This document shows positions 1 to 7,392 of a DNA stretch of 64,000 bases, piece after piece. The translations under genes and the position numbers were made by a program. The notes beneath the pieces were generated by a model. That model saw only the letters and a program-made list of their open reading frames with translations. It did not search any database and was not told the origin of the DNA. The stretch comes from Clostridia bacterium (lineage in GTDB: Bacteria; Bacillota; Clostridia; Oscillospirales; CAG-272): assembly GCA_017472285.1 (NCBI GenBank), contig JAFUQQ010000004.1, positions 1 through 64,000 of the forward strand. The letters run 5' to 3'. The first letter of the stretch is position 1; each line of letters begins with the position of its first letter.

Positions 1-18
1 TCATTAAGATAAGGCATT

Positions 19-109
19 CGCCCGTGTCATCCTCGAGGCGTAGGCTTACGAGATTCTTCGTATATACTCAAGAATGACACCGTAAGCCTACGCCGAAGGA
101 TCTCGGGCG
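19..109. repeat. Family A dispersed repeat, copy A1
   Basis: A 91-bp element bounded by the inverted ends CGCCCG and CGGGCG. It contains a perfect 14-bp inverted repeat (37-50 with 81-94) and the words GTGTCATCC, GATTCTTCG and AAGAATGACAC. These words recur in copies near 12.7, 36.9 and 63.15 kb, so this is one member of a dispersed palindromic family. It has no coding capacity. Confidence 0.7.
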
Positions 110-183
110 TAACACTTTTCCTTAACTAAATGACATTGAGCTGTGCTTGCTCCTTTTAATTTCGGCAAAATTCAAAAAAATCC

Positions 184-212
184 TTGACAAATCGCTCTGT
201 TTAGTATACAAT
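184..212 (+). promoter_or_regulatory. Sigma-A-type promoter for the DUF1292 gene
   Basis: TTGACA at 184-189, a 17-bp spacer and TACAAT at 207-212. It lies about 75 bp upstream of the start codon, and the structured RNA downstream may be read from it as well. Confidence 0.75.
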
Positions 213-288
213 ATAGACAGAGGATTTCAAAGAAATCAGAAATCCAATCTCAAAGATTTTCTTTGAAGACCGAAAGGATGATTTACCA

Positions 289-576
289 ATGGCAGATGAA
301 ATGTTTGAAACTGAAATCGTTACTTTGGTAGACGACGAAACAGGCAAAGAAGTCGAATTTGAAGTGATCGCCACTCTCGAATTTCAGGGTAATGTCTACT
401 ACGCTCTGTTGCCGCTCGAAGATAACGAAAAAGAAGAATATGTGATTTTGAAGCTTGAAAAAGACGAAAATGGTGAGGATGTTCTCTCCACGATCGATGA
501 CGATGAGGAATTTGATCTCGTTGCAGATGCATTCGACGATGCCGTTTTTTCTGAAATCGATTACGACGCTGAATAA
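289..576 (+). CDS. DUF1292 family protein (YrzB-like)
   Basis: A 95-aa, very acidic protein. The N-terminal half (about residues 8-55) has the DUF1292 pattern: a short beta-rich block starting EIVTLVDDETGKEVEFEV, followed by a segment about a readable or editable 'YYALLPLE' strand and then E/D-rich sequence. Family members are small cytosolic proteins of unknown function, usually encoded beside the RuvX-type resolvase and alaS in Bacillota; those neighbours would lie left of the window. GAAAGGATG-type ribosome binding sequence precedes the ATG, and a consensus promoter lies at 184-212. Nothing in the sequence suggests an enzymatic role. Family assignment is by sequence feel and length, not by a search. 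Confidence 0.75.
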   Translation: MADEMFETEIVTLVDDETGKEVEFEVIATLEFQGNVYYALLPLEDNEKEEYVILKLEKDENGEDVLSTIDDDEEFDLVADAFDDAVFSEIDYDAE

Positions 577-654
577 TCAGGGAAAAAACGCGCATACTAT
601 TCTCATCACCTAAAATTTAATATAAGCAAAAATCCTGCCCCTCTCGTGATATGT

Positions 655-840
655 CAAAATTAAACCTACAACTATTTCTTGGAGTCCTATATTCCTTTAA
701 GGGGATGCAGACCTCCCGACAGAGCCTGCTTTGTCACGCTCTTCTCGGACGTTGGGAGCACAAACTTATTGGCGCGGACACCACCCTTGCTTTTCTGCAG
801 GGCGTTAATTATGACGTACACGGCTGGGTGGGTTTTGTTT
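655..840 (+). ncRNA. Structured noncoding RNA, family undetermined (raiA-motif or 6S candidates)
   Basis: The interval has no plausible gene but folds into a closed multi-branch structure by eye. The closing stem pairs AAACCTAC (662-669) with GTGGGTTT (828-835). Inside are a hairpin at 691-706, an 8-bp stem CTCCCGAC (713-720) with GTTGGGAG (751-758) that contains AGAGC/GCTCT, and a third arm pairing 769-775 with 802-808 around CCCTTGC/GCAGGG. A U-tailed terminator follows at 860-892, which fixes the strand. Size (about 180 nt) suits either the clostridial raiA motif or 6S RNA. The branched fold argues against 6S, which is one long bubbled hairpin. I cannot assign the family without a covariance search. 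Confidence 0.6.
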
Positions 841-859
841 ATATAAAATCGAAAAACTG

Positions 860-892
860 CTCTTATGCTCGTTTATAAGGGCTTTTATTTTT
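860..892 (+). terminator. Rho-independent terminator of the structured RNA
   Basis: Stem CTCTTAT (860-866) with ATAAGGG (875-881), 8-nt loop, followed by CTTTTATTTTT. It ends the transcript that covers the structured RNA and probably DUF1292. Confidence 0.6.
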
Positions 893-904
893 GCATGAAA
901 AACG

Positions 905-932
905 GAAAAAGGCAATCTTTCGATTGCCTTTT
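905..932 (-). terminator. Terminator after lipoprotein paralog 1
   Basis: Stem AAAAGGCAATC/GATTGCCTTTT with a T-rich tail on both sides, so it can act in both directions. Its core GGCAATC-TTTC-GATTGCC is the same as in the terminator after paralog 2 (2667-2698), which suggests that gene and terminator were duplicated together. Confidence 0.75.
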
Positions 933-966
933 CTGTTTAAAAAGAGGTAATATGATGATAGAGATA

Positions 967-2571
967 TTAAGTTTCGTTATCGTTGATACCGTTCATATGG
1001 TTTTCGATATAACCGCCTGCACCTGTAACGGTGTTGGCTTTTCTTTCAGCCCACTTAGCGATGTTGTTCTGACCGGAAGAGATCATCTGAGAGAGGTCGC
1101 CTTCAAGTACGGAGAACATAAGGTAACCGGGGTCATATGTACGGGTGTCAAGGATGATATCAAGCATTTCAGCAGATTCGGGGTCAGAGCAGTATTCGTA
1201 AGCATAGGTATCGATCCAAGCGGTACGAACGATGTATTTGGAATGATAGCCGAAAAGCTCGATAAATTTGCCCATTTCGTCGATTTCGGAAACGGAAGTG
1301 GGAACGGAGTAAGCGTAGAGGTGGTTGTCAACGTAATGTGCGTAATTTTCCTGAGATTCGCTATACATCGGATAGGGAAGAAGACCTACACGGAGATTTT
1401 CATAGTCTTTCAATTTTCTGAGAGAAGAATTGAGGATCTCGGAAGAGAAGAGCGTATAACCGCCGGCAACTGCCGCAGGAATGGAGGAGTAACCGAGGGT
1501 TTCGCCTTCGGGCATAGACCAAACTTCAATAGCTTTATCAATAACGGTTGTCCACTGTGCGGTGTTATTGACTGCTTCAAAGTAGAGTGCCTTGTCTCTT
1601 GTTTCGATGATAGAGAGGGCGGAAGCTACGTGGAGACCGTGAGTAGCGTGACCTGTTCTGATCCAACCGAGGATATCGCCTTCGGAAGTTTTGAGGGTGG
1701 TATTACCGGAGGTTTCTTTTGCGGCTGCTTTGCACATTTCCATGAACTTATCCATCGTCCACTGTTTGTTCTTTACAAGCTCGTACACGTTATCGTTGAT
1801 GGGGGAGTTTTCGTAAACGTCCTTGTTGAAGATCAACGTATGCGTACAAGCGTATGAGATGAGGGAGAAGTCACCGATGCAGCTATAAAGAGTATCCATA
1901 CCGGATGCGTTTCTCAGGGTGTTGGTCTCAACGTACTGCTGATCCCACCATTCGTTGGAGAAGTCGATACCGAGCGTATAAAGGTTATAGTTGTTGCCGG
2001 AGGTAGCGGTGTTTGCGACACCGTGCTGATGATTATAGAAGTCGATGGTGTGCTGGTTGGAGGTAACTTCGTTCATTGCTGCGGTATAGGGATTGTCCGA
2101 AGTGTGAAGCTCAATGTTGCAGTTATAGAGCTGGCTCATAATGAGGTTTCTTTCACGAACAGCAACGCTGATCGCGTCAGCTTCTTCGGAGTAGATTTCC
2201 TCGCAAGAGTTAAAGCCGTCGGATTCACCGTCGTCGCCTGCGATCACGAAGGTTTTGCCGCCGAAGTCAACGTCTTCAAAGCCTGCAAGTTTGCCGTAGC
2301 CGGGAGGAGTTGTGTCAGCGGTGTCTTCGGTAGTTGTGGTTTCTGTGATGGAGTCGCCATTACCTGTGGTTGTGCCGTCATCACCTTGGCTTGCGGTTGT
2401 GGTACCGTCGTCGTTACCCTTGGTGGATGCTGTTGTTCCGCTTGTGGAACTGGTTTCAGTCTTCTTGGATGTGTCGGATGTCGAAGGCTGGTTATTGTTG
2501 TTACAACCTGCGAGCATACATACGCTGAGAACCATGAGGAGAGCGAGAGTGAGGGCTAAGAATCTTTTCAT
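967..2571 (-). CDS. Extracellular solute-binding-type lipoprotein, paralog 1
   Basis: A 534-aa exported lipoprotein. Residues 1-23 are a lipoprotein signal ending LAGC, so Cys23 is the predicted lipid anchor. A Ser/Thr/Asp/Gly-rich linker runs to about residue 95. The rest resembles family-1 extracellular solute-binding proteins of ABC importers: an FNKDVYENSPIND segment, WTMDKFMEMCKAAAKE, and GLLPYPMYSESQENY, which matches the P-Y-P-x hinge region of sugar binders. The start at 2571 is chosen because it gives the signal peptide and sits after AAGGAGAT; the longer frame from 2649 would bury the signal. It is the third gene of a tandem paralog array, with its own promoter (2629-2657) and terminator. 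No permease or ATPase genes are adjacent, so the ligand and transporter partner are unknown. Confidence 0.75.
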   Translation of the reverse strand: MKRFLALTLALLMVLSVCMLAGCNNNNQPSTSDTSKKTETSSTSGTTASTKGNDDGTTTASQGDDGTTTGNGDSITETTTTEDTADTTPPGYGKLAGFEDVDFGGKTFVIAGDDGESDGFNSCEEIYSEEADAISVAVRERNLIMSQLYNCNIELHTSDNPYTAAMNEVTSNQHTIDFYNHQHGVANTATSGNNYNLYTLGIDFSNEWWDQQYVETNTLRNASGMDTLYSCIGDFSLISYACTHTLIFNKDVYENSPINDNVYELVKNKQWTMDKFMEMCKAAAKETSGNTTLKTSEGDILGWIRTGHATHGLHVASALSIIETRDKALYFEAVNNTAQWTTVIDKAIEVWSMPEGETLGYSSIPAAVAGGYTLFSSEILNSSLRKLKDYENLRVGLLPYPMYSESQENYAHYVDNHLYAYSVPTSVSEIDEMGKFIELFGYHSKYIVRTAWIDTYAYEYCSDPESAEMLDIILDTRTYDPGYLMFSVLEGDLSQMISSGQNNIAKWAERKANTVTGAGGYIENHMNGINDNET

Positions 2572-2628
2572 AGTCAAAGATCTCCTTATAAAATTATTTT
2601 TCGTTACATTGCATAACGTGTTGATAAT

Positions 2629-2657
2629 ATTATACCATATTTCAGTCATTTTGTCAA
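2629..2657 (-). promoter_or_regulatory. Sigma-A-type promoter of lipoprotein paralog 1
   Basis: Reading the minus strand: TTGACA (2652-2657), 17-bp spacer, TATAAT (2629-2634). It is fully consensus and resembles the paralog 2 promoter in its flanking bases. Confidence 0.85.
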
Positions 2658-2666
2658 TAGTAACAC

Positions 2667-2698
2667 AAAAAGAGGCAATCTTTCGATTGCCTCTTTTT
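2667..2698 (-). terminator. Terminator after lipoprotein paralog 2
   Basis: Stem AAAAGAGGCAATC/GATTGCCTCTTTT with TTTC loop. The T tract is symmetrical. The core is shared with the terminator after paralog 1. Confidence 0.8.
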
Positions 2699-2730
2699 GA
2701 TAAAAGAAGTGAGGTTATGATGAAAAAATC

Positions 2731-4308
2731 TTATGCTTCGTTGTCGTTAACGCCGTTCATGAATGTTTCGATAGAACCGCCAGCGCCGGTAACGGAGTTA
2801 GCTTTTCTTTCAGCCCATTTAGCGATGTTGTTCTGACCGGAGGAGATCATCTGAGAAAGGTCGCCTTCAAGAACTGTGAACTGGAGGTAACCGGGGTCGT
2901 ATGTACGAGTATCAAGGATGATTTCGAGAGTTTCTGCGGATTCGGGGTCAGAGCAGTATTCGTAAGCATAGGTATCGATCCAAGCGGTACGAACGATGTA
3001 TTTGGAGTGGTAAGCATAGAGTTCGAGGAAGTCGCCCATTTCGTCGATTTCGGAAACGGAAGTGGGAACGGAGTAGGAGTATACGTGGTTATCTACGTAG
3101 TGAGCATAGTTTTCCTGAGTTGTGCTGTAAAGCGGGTAAGGAACGAGACCTACGCGGATGTTTTCGTAGTCCTTAAGACCTTCGAGAGCAGAGGAGAGAA
3201 GTTCGGAAGCGAAGAGTGCATAACCACCTGCGAGTGCCGGAGGAATGGAGGAGTAACCAAGGGTTTCAGCTTCGGGAATAGCCCAAACTTCGATTGCCTT
3301 ATCGATAACTGTTGTCCACTGAGCAGTGTTGTTTACAGCATCGAATGTGAATGCGTTGTTTTCGTTACCGATGATGGAGAGACCGGAAGCTGCATGGAGA
3401 CCATGACTAGCGTGACCAGTTCTGATCCAACCAAGGATATCGCCTTCTTCGTAGTGGAGCTCGGTATTACCGGAAGCTTCTTTAGCAGCAGCTTTAGCCA
3501 TTTCTACGAATTTGTCCATTGTCCATTCTTTGTTAGCAACGAGTTCATAGATGTTGTCGTTGATGGGGGAGGATTCATAAACGTCTTTGTTGAATACGAT
3601 CGCGTGAGCGCAACCGAAAGCGGAGAGTGCGAAGTCACCTACGATGCTGTAAAGAACATCAGTGCCGGAAGCGTTTCTGATGGTGTAGGTTTCAACGTAC
3701 TGCTGATCCCACCATTCGTTTGTGAGGTCGAGACCGAGAGTGTAGAGGTTGTAGTTGTTACCGCTTGTAGCAGAAGAACCGAGAGAGTAGTGGTGCATAT
3801 AAAGGTCGATTGTGTGCTGGTTGGAGGTAACTTCGTTCATTGCAGCGGATGCGGGAGCATCGGAGGAATGAAGTTCGATGTTGCAGTTGTAGTGCTGCTT
3901 CATGATGAGGTTTCTGTTACGAACAGCAACGCTGATCGCGTCAGCTTCTTCGGAGTAAACTTCCTTGCAAGTATCGAAACCGTCGGTGGAACCGTCAGAG
4001 CCTGCAATTACGAATGTCTTGCCGCCGAAGTCGATGTCTTCGTAGCCAGCGAGCTTGCCGTAGCCGGGGGGATCGGTCTGTTCGGTTTCGGTGGTTGTTG
4101 TGTCTGTTGTGCCATCGTTGCCGTTGGTTGTGTCTGTTGTACCATCGTTGCCGTTGGTTGTGTCTGTTGTACCGCTCGTGGAGCTGCTGGTTTCAGTCTT
4201 CTTGGAAGAGTCGGATGTATTGTCGGGCTGATCTTTGTCACAGCCTGCGAGCATACAAACGCTGAAAACCATGAGGAGAGCGAGAGCGAGAGCTAAAAAT
4301 CTTTTCAT
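2731..4308 (-). CDS. Extracellular solute-binding-type lipoprotein, paralog 2
   Basis: A 525-aa lipoprotein closely similar to paralog 1 along its whole length. It has a 23-residue signal ending LAGC (Cys23), then a Thr/Asp/Asn-rich linker that contains a 10-residue repeat (DTTNGNDGTT, at least two full copies), then the binding-protein domain from about residue 85. Shared landmarks are GKTFVIAG, EVTSNQHTIDLY, NEWWDQQYVET, FNKDVYESSPIND and VGLVPYPLYSTTQENY. The ATG at 4308 follows an AAGGAGATTTTC ribosome binding sequence. It has its own perfect promoter (4372-4400), so the paralogs are separate transcription units rather than one operon. It probably binds an oligosaccharide or similar ligand outside the cell, judged only from fold-level resemblance. 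Confidence 0.75.
   Translation of the reverse strand: MKRFLALALALLMVFSVCMLAGCDKDQPDNTSDSSKKTETSSSTSGTTDTTNGNDGTTDTTNGNDGTTDTTTTETEQTDPPGYGKLAGYEDIDFGGKTFVIAGSDGSTDGFDTCKEVYSEEADAISVAVRNRNLIMKQHYNCNIELHSSDAPASAAMNEVTSNQHTIDLYMHHYSLGSSATSGNNYNLYTLGLDLTNEWWDQQYVETYTIRNASGTDVLYSIVGDFALSAFGCAHAIVFNKDVYESSPINDNIYELVANKEWTMDKFVEMAKAAAKEASGNTELHYEEGDILGWIRTGHASHGLHAASGLSIIGNENNAFTFDAVNNTAQWTTVIDKAIEVWAIPEAETLGYSSIPPALAGGYALFASELLSSALEGLKDYENIRVGLVPYPLYSTTQENYAHYVDNHVYSYSVPTSVSEIDEMGDFLELYAYHSKYIVRTAWIDTYAYEYCSDPESAETLEIILDTRTYDPGYLQFTVLEGDLSQMISSGQNNIAKWAERKANSVTGAGGSIETFMNGVNDNEA
4098..4172. repeat. 30-bp tandem repeat in the linker of paralog 2
   Basis: The word TGTCTGTTGT recurs at 4101, 4131 and 4161, a 30-bp period that encodes the decapeptide DTTNGNDGTT. 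The copies are nearly identical in DNA, so the expansion is recent. Linker length is therefore likely to vary between strains. Confidence 0.8.
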
Positions 4309-4371
4309 AGTTGAAAATCTCCTTATAAAATTTTTTTGTTATGAATCTCGCTTCATAACAAGTCTATTAAG

Positions 4372-4400
4372 ATTATACCATTTCGACCGATTTTTGTCAA
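4372..4400 (-). promoter_or_regulatory. Sigma-A-type promoter of lipoprotein paralog 2
   Basis: Minus strand TTGACA (4395-4400), 17-bp spacer, TATAAT (4372-4377). Both hexamers match consensus. Confidence 0.85.
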
Positions 4401-4510
4401 GAGAAAGATGCTTCGATAAAGGCAAAAACGGCTTTTTTCGACCGAGAAAAGCAAGCTCGTTTTTTGTGTAAAATAGACAAAAAGAAAAGTGTATTTCCTC
4501 TTATATAAAT

Positions 4511-4540
4511 AAAAACTTCTCCGAAGAGAAGTTTTTATTT
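4511..4540 (-). terminator. Terminator after lipoprotein paralog 3
   Basis: Stem AAAACTTCTC/GAGAAGTTTT with flanking A and T runs. Its sequence is unrelated to the terminators of paralogs 1 and 2. Confidence 0.75.
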
Positions 4541-4554
4541 GCTGTATTTGATTG

Positions 4555-6168
4555 TCAGATGCCGTTTTCGGATATCCTCGTGATATACGTGGTGATATCT
4601 CCTGCAACCGCTTCTCTCTTGCGTTCTGTCCATTTTGCGACGTTGTTCTGCGCGCTCGTAATCATCTGGGAAAGATCACCCTCAAGAGAACTCCAATAAT
4701 GATAACCGGGATCATACGTTCTGCTGTCAAGAATGATCGTTAGCATATCGGCGGATTCTGCATCGCCGCAGTATTCATAGCTGTACGTATCGATGAATGC
4801 TTTGCGGACGGTATGACGGGAATGATAACCGAATACTTCTAAAAATTTACCCATTTCTTCCGTTTCGGAAACAGAAGTCGGAACGTGATACGTGAAAACA
4901 TGGTTGTCAACGTAATGCGCGTAATTTTCCTGCGACGAATTGTAAAGCGGATAGGGAAGCAGACCGAGAGTCACGCCTTCCGTATTTTTCATACGTTCAA
5001 GTACGTCGATGACTTCGGAAGCAAAGAGCGCTTTTCCGCTTGCGACGGCATTCTGTACGTTGGTATAACCGAGTGTTTCCGCGCCTTCAATATTCCAGAT
5101 CTCAATGGCTTTATCGATGACACCCGACCATGCGGAAGGATCCTGTGCAGCTTCAAAATAAAAATTGTTATTTTCCGTGCCGATGATGGAAAGTGCGGAT
5201 GCGGTATGCAGACCGTGCGCGGCATGACCTGTTCTTGCCCAACCTAAAATATCGCCTTCGGCATAAGCAAAATTGGAGTTACCCGAAGTTTCTTTCGCGC
5301 CAAGACGAATCATTTCCGCAAATTTATCCATCGTCCATTGCCCCGTTTTGACGAGTTCATAGACGTTTTCCGTGATTGGTGACGTTGCCATGACGTTTTT
5401 ATTATAAAAAATCGCGTGTGTGGCGGCAAATGCACTCAGACAAAAATCTCCCATCAGGGCATAAAGCGCATTTTCTCCCGCGGAAGTTTTTACACTGTAC
5501 GTGGAAACAAATTTCTGATCCCACCATTCGTGCGAAAAATCAATGCCAAGGGTATACAGATTATAGATATTGCCTTGTTCCGATGGGGATTTACCGAGCG
5601 TTGTTGCGGAAAAAAGATCAATGGTATGCTGGTTGGAAGTGACTTCCGACATGGCAAGACCGTTCGGATCTTCGGAATCTTTGATCTCAATTTTGCAATT
5701 ATAAAGCATTTCAACGATTTTATTTCGTTCTCGCACAGCCGTACCGATCGCGCTCGGTTCATCTGTATAAATTTCCTTTTTGGTTTCCCAACGTGCATCC
5801 GTGCCCGATTGTGTCGCGATCACGAAAGTCTTTCCGCCGAAATCAAGGTCTTCAAAACCTTTCGGCTTGATATATGCGGGTTCTTCGGTTTGCTGTGAGG
5901 TGCTATCGCCCGGCGGCATGGACGTTGTCCCGCTTGAGTCGCTTTCGCCGCTGTTGTTCGTATCTCCCATAGAATCATCCGTACCGAAGATATCACCCAT
6001 ACCATTGGTGTTATTTGTTCCTCCCGTGGTGTTGTTCGTCGTGCTCGTACCGTCAATGTGTCCGTTATTGTTTGTGCTTGTGTTGTTGTTTTTTCTGCCG
6101 CAACCTGCGGAGAGAAGTGTTGTGGATATCATTGCGGCAGAAAGCGCAAGTGCAATCGATCGTTTCAT
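4555..6168 (-). CDS. Extracellular solute-binding-type lipoprotein, paralog 3
   Basis: A 537-aa lipoprotein. Its 23-residue signal ends LSAGC (Cys23), followed by an Asn/Gly/Thr/Asp-rich linker to about residue 95. The binding-protein domain keeps the landmarks of paralogs 1 and 2 (GKTFVIAT, EVTSNQHTIDLF, HEWWDQKFVST, LGLLPYPLYNSSQENY, YEYCGDAESADM) but differs at many positions. It is the most divergent member and therefore the oldest split in the array. An IS30 element begins about 100 bp upstream of its start and may have separated it from its original promoter. A TTGACA-like sequence remains at 6261-6266 next to the IS edge, but the spacing to TATAAA (12 bp) is too short for a normal promoter. 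Confidence 0.75.
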   Translation of the reverse strand: MKRSIALALSAAMISTTLLSAGCGRKNNNTSTNNNGHIDGTSTTNNTTGGTNNTNGMGDIFGTDDSMGDTNNSGESDSSGTTSMPPGDSTSQQTEEPAYIKPKGFEDLDFGGKTFVIATQSGTDARWETKKEIYTDEPSAIGTAVRERNKIVEMLYNCKIEIKDSEDPNGLAMSEVTSNQHTIDLFSATTLGKSPSEQGNIYNLYTLGIDFSHEWWDQKFVSTYSVKTSAGENALYALMGDFCLSAFAATHAIFYNKNVMATSPITENVYELVKTGQWTMDKFAEMIRLGAKETSGNSNFAYAEGDILGWARTGHAAHGLHTASALSIIGTENNNFYFEAAQDPSAWSGVIDKAIEIWNIEGAETLGYTNVQNAVASGKALFASEVIDVLERMKNTEGVTLGLLPYPLYNSSQENYAHYVDNHVFTYHVPTSVSETEEMGKFLEVFGYHSRHTVRKAFIDTYSYEYCGDAESADMLTIILDSRTYDPGYHYWSSLEGDLSQMITSAQNNVAKWTERKREAVAGDITTYITRISENGI

Positions 6169-6267
6169 AAAATATATTTCCTTTCAAACATAAAAAATAC
6201 GAAAATCAATTCCGTATTTAAAGTTTGTGCAGAAATTCTTTTTTTATACCGATGATGAATTGTCAAT

Positions 6268-7230
6268 CTAAGTGCAACACTTTTTAAGAAAAAGTTCAAA
6301 CAAATCAATAGGTTTTTGAAATTTTAAAACTTTTTTGGGTCTGGCGTTGATCAACGCCAGATTCTTTTTTAGAGTGGCAGGACTGATGCGTGACAGATTT
6401 CTGCCCTTAGGATAAAATTCACGCAGTAAGCCATTCAAGTTTTCGTTTGTGCCTTTTTGCCATGCGCAATATGGGTCAGCAAAGTAAACCGCACAGTTAA
6501 GTTTTGCTTCAATGGTTTGCCAATTGGCAAACTCGGTTCCGCGATCACAAGTAATGGTTTTTACGGCATCGCTCGGAAATTTGGATAATGCTGCGATAAT
6601 TGTGTCAGCCATCGTGCTTGCGTTTCTGTTTGGCATTTTAATGGCTATGTAAAAACGTGTTTTACGTTCAGCCAAGGTAGCAAAACAAACCTTGGATTTG
6701 CCTCTTCCCGAAACCACAGTATCCGCTTCCCAATGTCCGAATTCTTCGCGTTTGTAGACAGCTCGGTCGCGTTTACGAATGGATTTTCCAAGATTAAACT
6801 TGCCTCGTGTTTCTTTCTTACCGCGGCTTTTTCCTTTTCGGCGCAGGACTTTTAAGTTTACATCGATATATTTTTCATAGATCCAACGATAGATCGTTCT
6901 GACCGATGGCATTTTCAGTTCGCATGGCGTGTTTGCAATTTGCTCCGGTGACCATGTGAGCAGAAGTTTCTCTTTGATGTACTCCAATTTCTTCGGATCT
7001 TGAAACATTCCCCGATGGCAGAACGAACGTCTGAATTGGTATTTCTTTTGTGCCGTATGCGGATAGTAGGTAGGAATATCATACATATGTGTGAAATTAC
7101 GGTTCAGTTCTCTTGATATGGTACTTACGTTCCGCCCCATTAATTTCGCAATTTTTCGATAACTATAGCCTTTTATGTAATATTCCCGTAGACAACAGCG
7201 CTCTTCTATGGTAAGATGTTTATAGTTCAT
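6268..7230 (-). CDS. IS30-family transposase
   Basis: A 320-aa DDE recombinase that cuts and joins the ends of its own insertion sequence. The N-terminus (about 1-60) is the IS30-type helix-turn-helix, starting MNYKHLTIEERCCL and including SYRKIAKLMGRNVSTISRELNRN. The integrase-like core carries the acidic triad: Asp in FGHWEADTVV, Asp in TITCDRGTEFANW, and Glu in YCAWQKGTNENLNGLLREF. Length is normal for the family and I see no frameshift, so it may be active. The stop codon TAG is formed where the terminal repeat meets flanking DNA (6268-6270), so the last codon depends on the insertion site. It sits just upstream of lipoprotein paralog 3. Confidence 0.93.
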   Translation of the reverse strand: MNYKHLTIEERCCLREYYIKGYSYRKIAKLMGRNVSTISRELNRNFTHMYDIPTYYPHTAQKKYQFRRSFCHRGMFQDPKKLEYIKEKLLLTWSPEQIANTPCELKMPSVRTIYRWIYEKYIDVNLKVLRRKGKSRGKKETRGKFNLGKSIRKRDRAVYKREEFGHWEADTVVSGRGKSKVCFATLAERKTRFYIAIKMPNRNASTMADTIIAALSKFPSDAVKTITCDRGTEFANWQTIEAKLNCAVYFADPYCAWQKGTNENLNGLLREFYPKGRNLSRISPATLKKNLALINARPKKVLKFQKPIDLFELFLKKCCT

Positions 7231-7320
7231 ACATTTCTCTCTTTCTGTAGTTTATTGTGTGGTAACTTTATTCTACCAGAGATTTGTATGAACTTCAACT
7301 TTTTTTACCTGTTGCACTTG
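6268..7320 (-). mobile_element. IS30-family insertion sequence, apparently intact
   Basis: About 1.05 kb. The ends are imperfect inverted repeats that begin AAGTGCAACA and also share GTTCANACAAATC further in (left from 6270, right from 7319). The interior is filled by one full-length transposase gene. Flanking bases differ on the two sides, so I could not define a target duplication. Confidence 0.8.
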
Positions 7321-7346
7321 ATAGTATAACTCACCCCGATGCAAAA

Positions 7347-7375
7347 AAGATGCTTCCCAAAAGGGAAGCATCTTA
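7347..7375 (-). terminator. Terminator after the Thr-rich lipoprotein
   Basis: Stem AGATGCTTCCC/GGGAAGCATCT followed on the minus strand by TTTTTT. It lies between the lipoprotein stop and the right end of the IS30 copy. Confidence 0.85.
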
Positions 7376-7392
7376 AAATCAATTTGATTTCA

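Noticed and set aside
655..840. Firm assignment of the RNA as 6S
   Set aside because: The predicted fold is branched with three arms, whereas 6S is a single long bubbled helix.
651..878. Open frame of 75 codons inside the structured RNA
   Set aside because: No ribosome binding site, composition dictated by the RNA stems, and no recognisable protein features.
865..1857. 330-codon frame on the plus strand
   Set aside because: Antisense shadow of lipoprotein paralog 1, which has a signal peptide, promoter, ribosome binding site and terminator on the minus strand.
3007..4296. 429-codon Val/Cys-rich frame on the plus strand
   Set aside because: Antisense shadow of lipoprotein paralog 2; biased composition typical of the complement of Thr/Asp-rich codons.
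6243..6266. Promoter of lipoprotein paralog 3 at the IS edge
   Set aside because: TTGACA to TATAAA spacing is 12 bp, too short for normal recognition.
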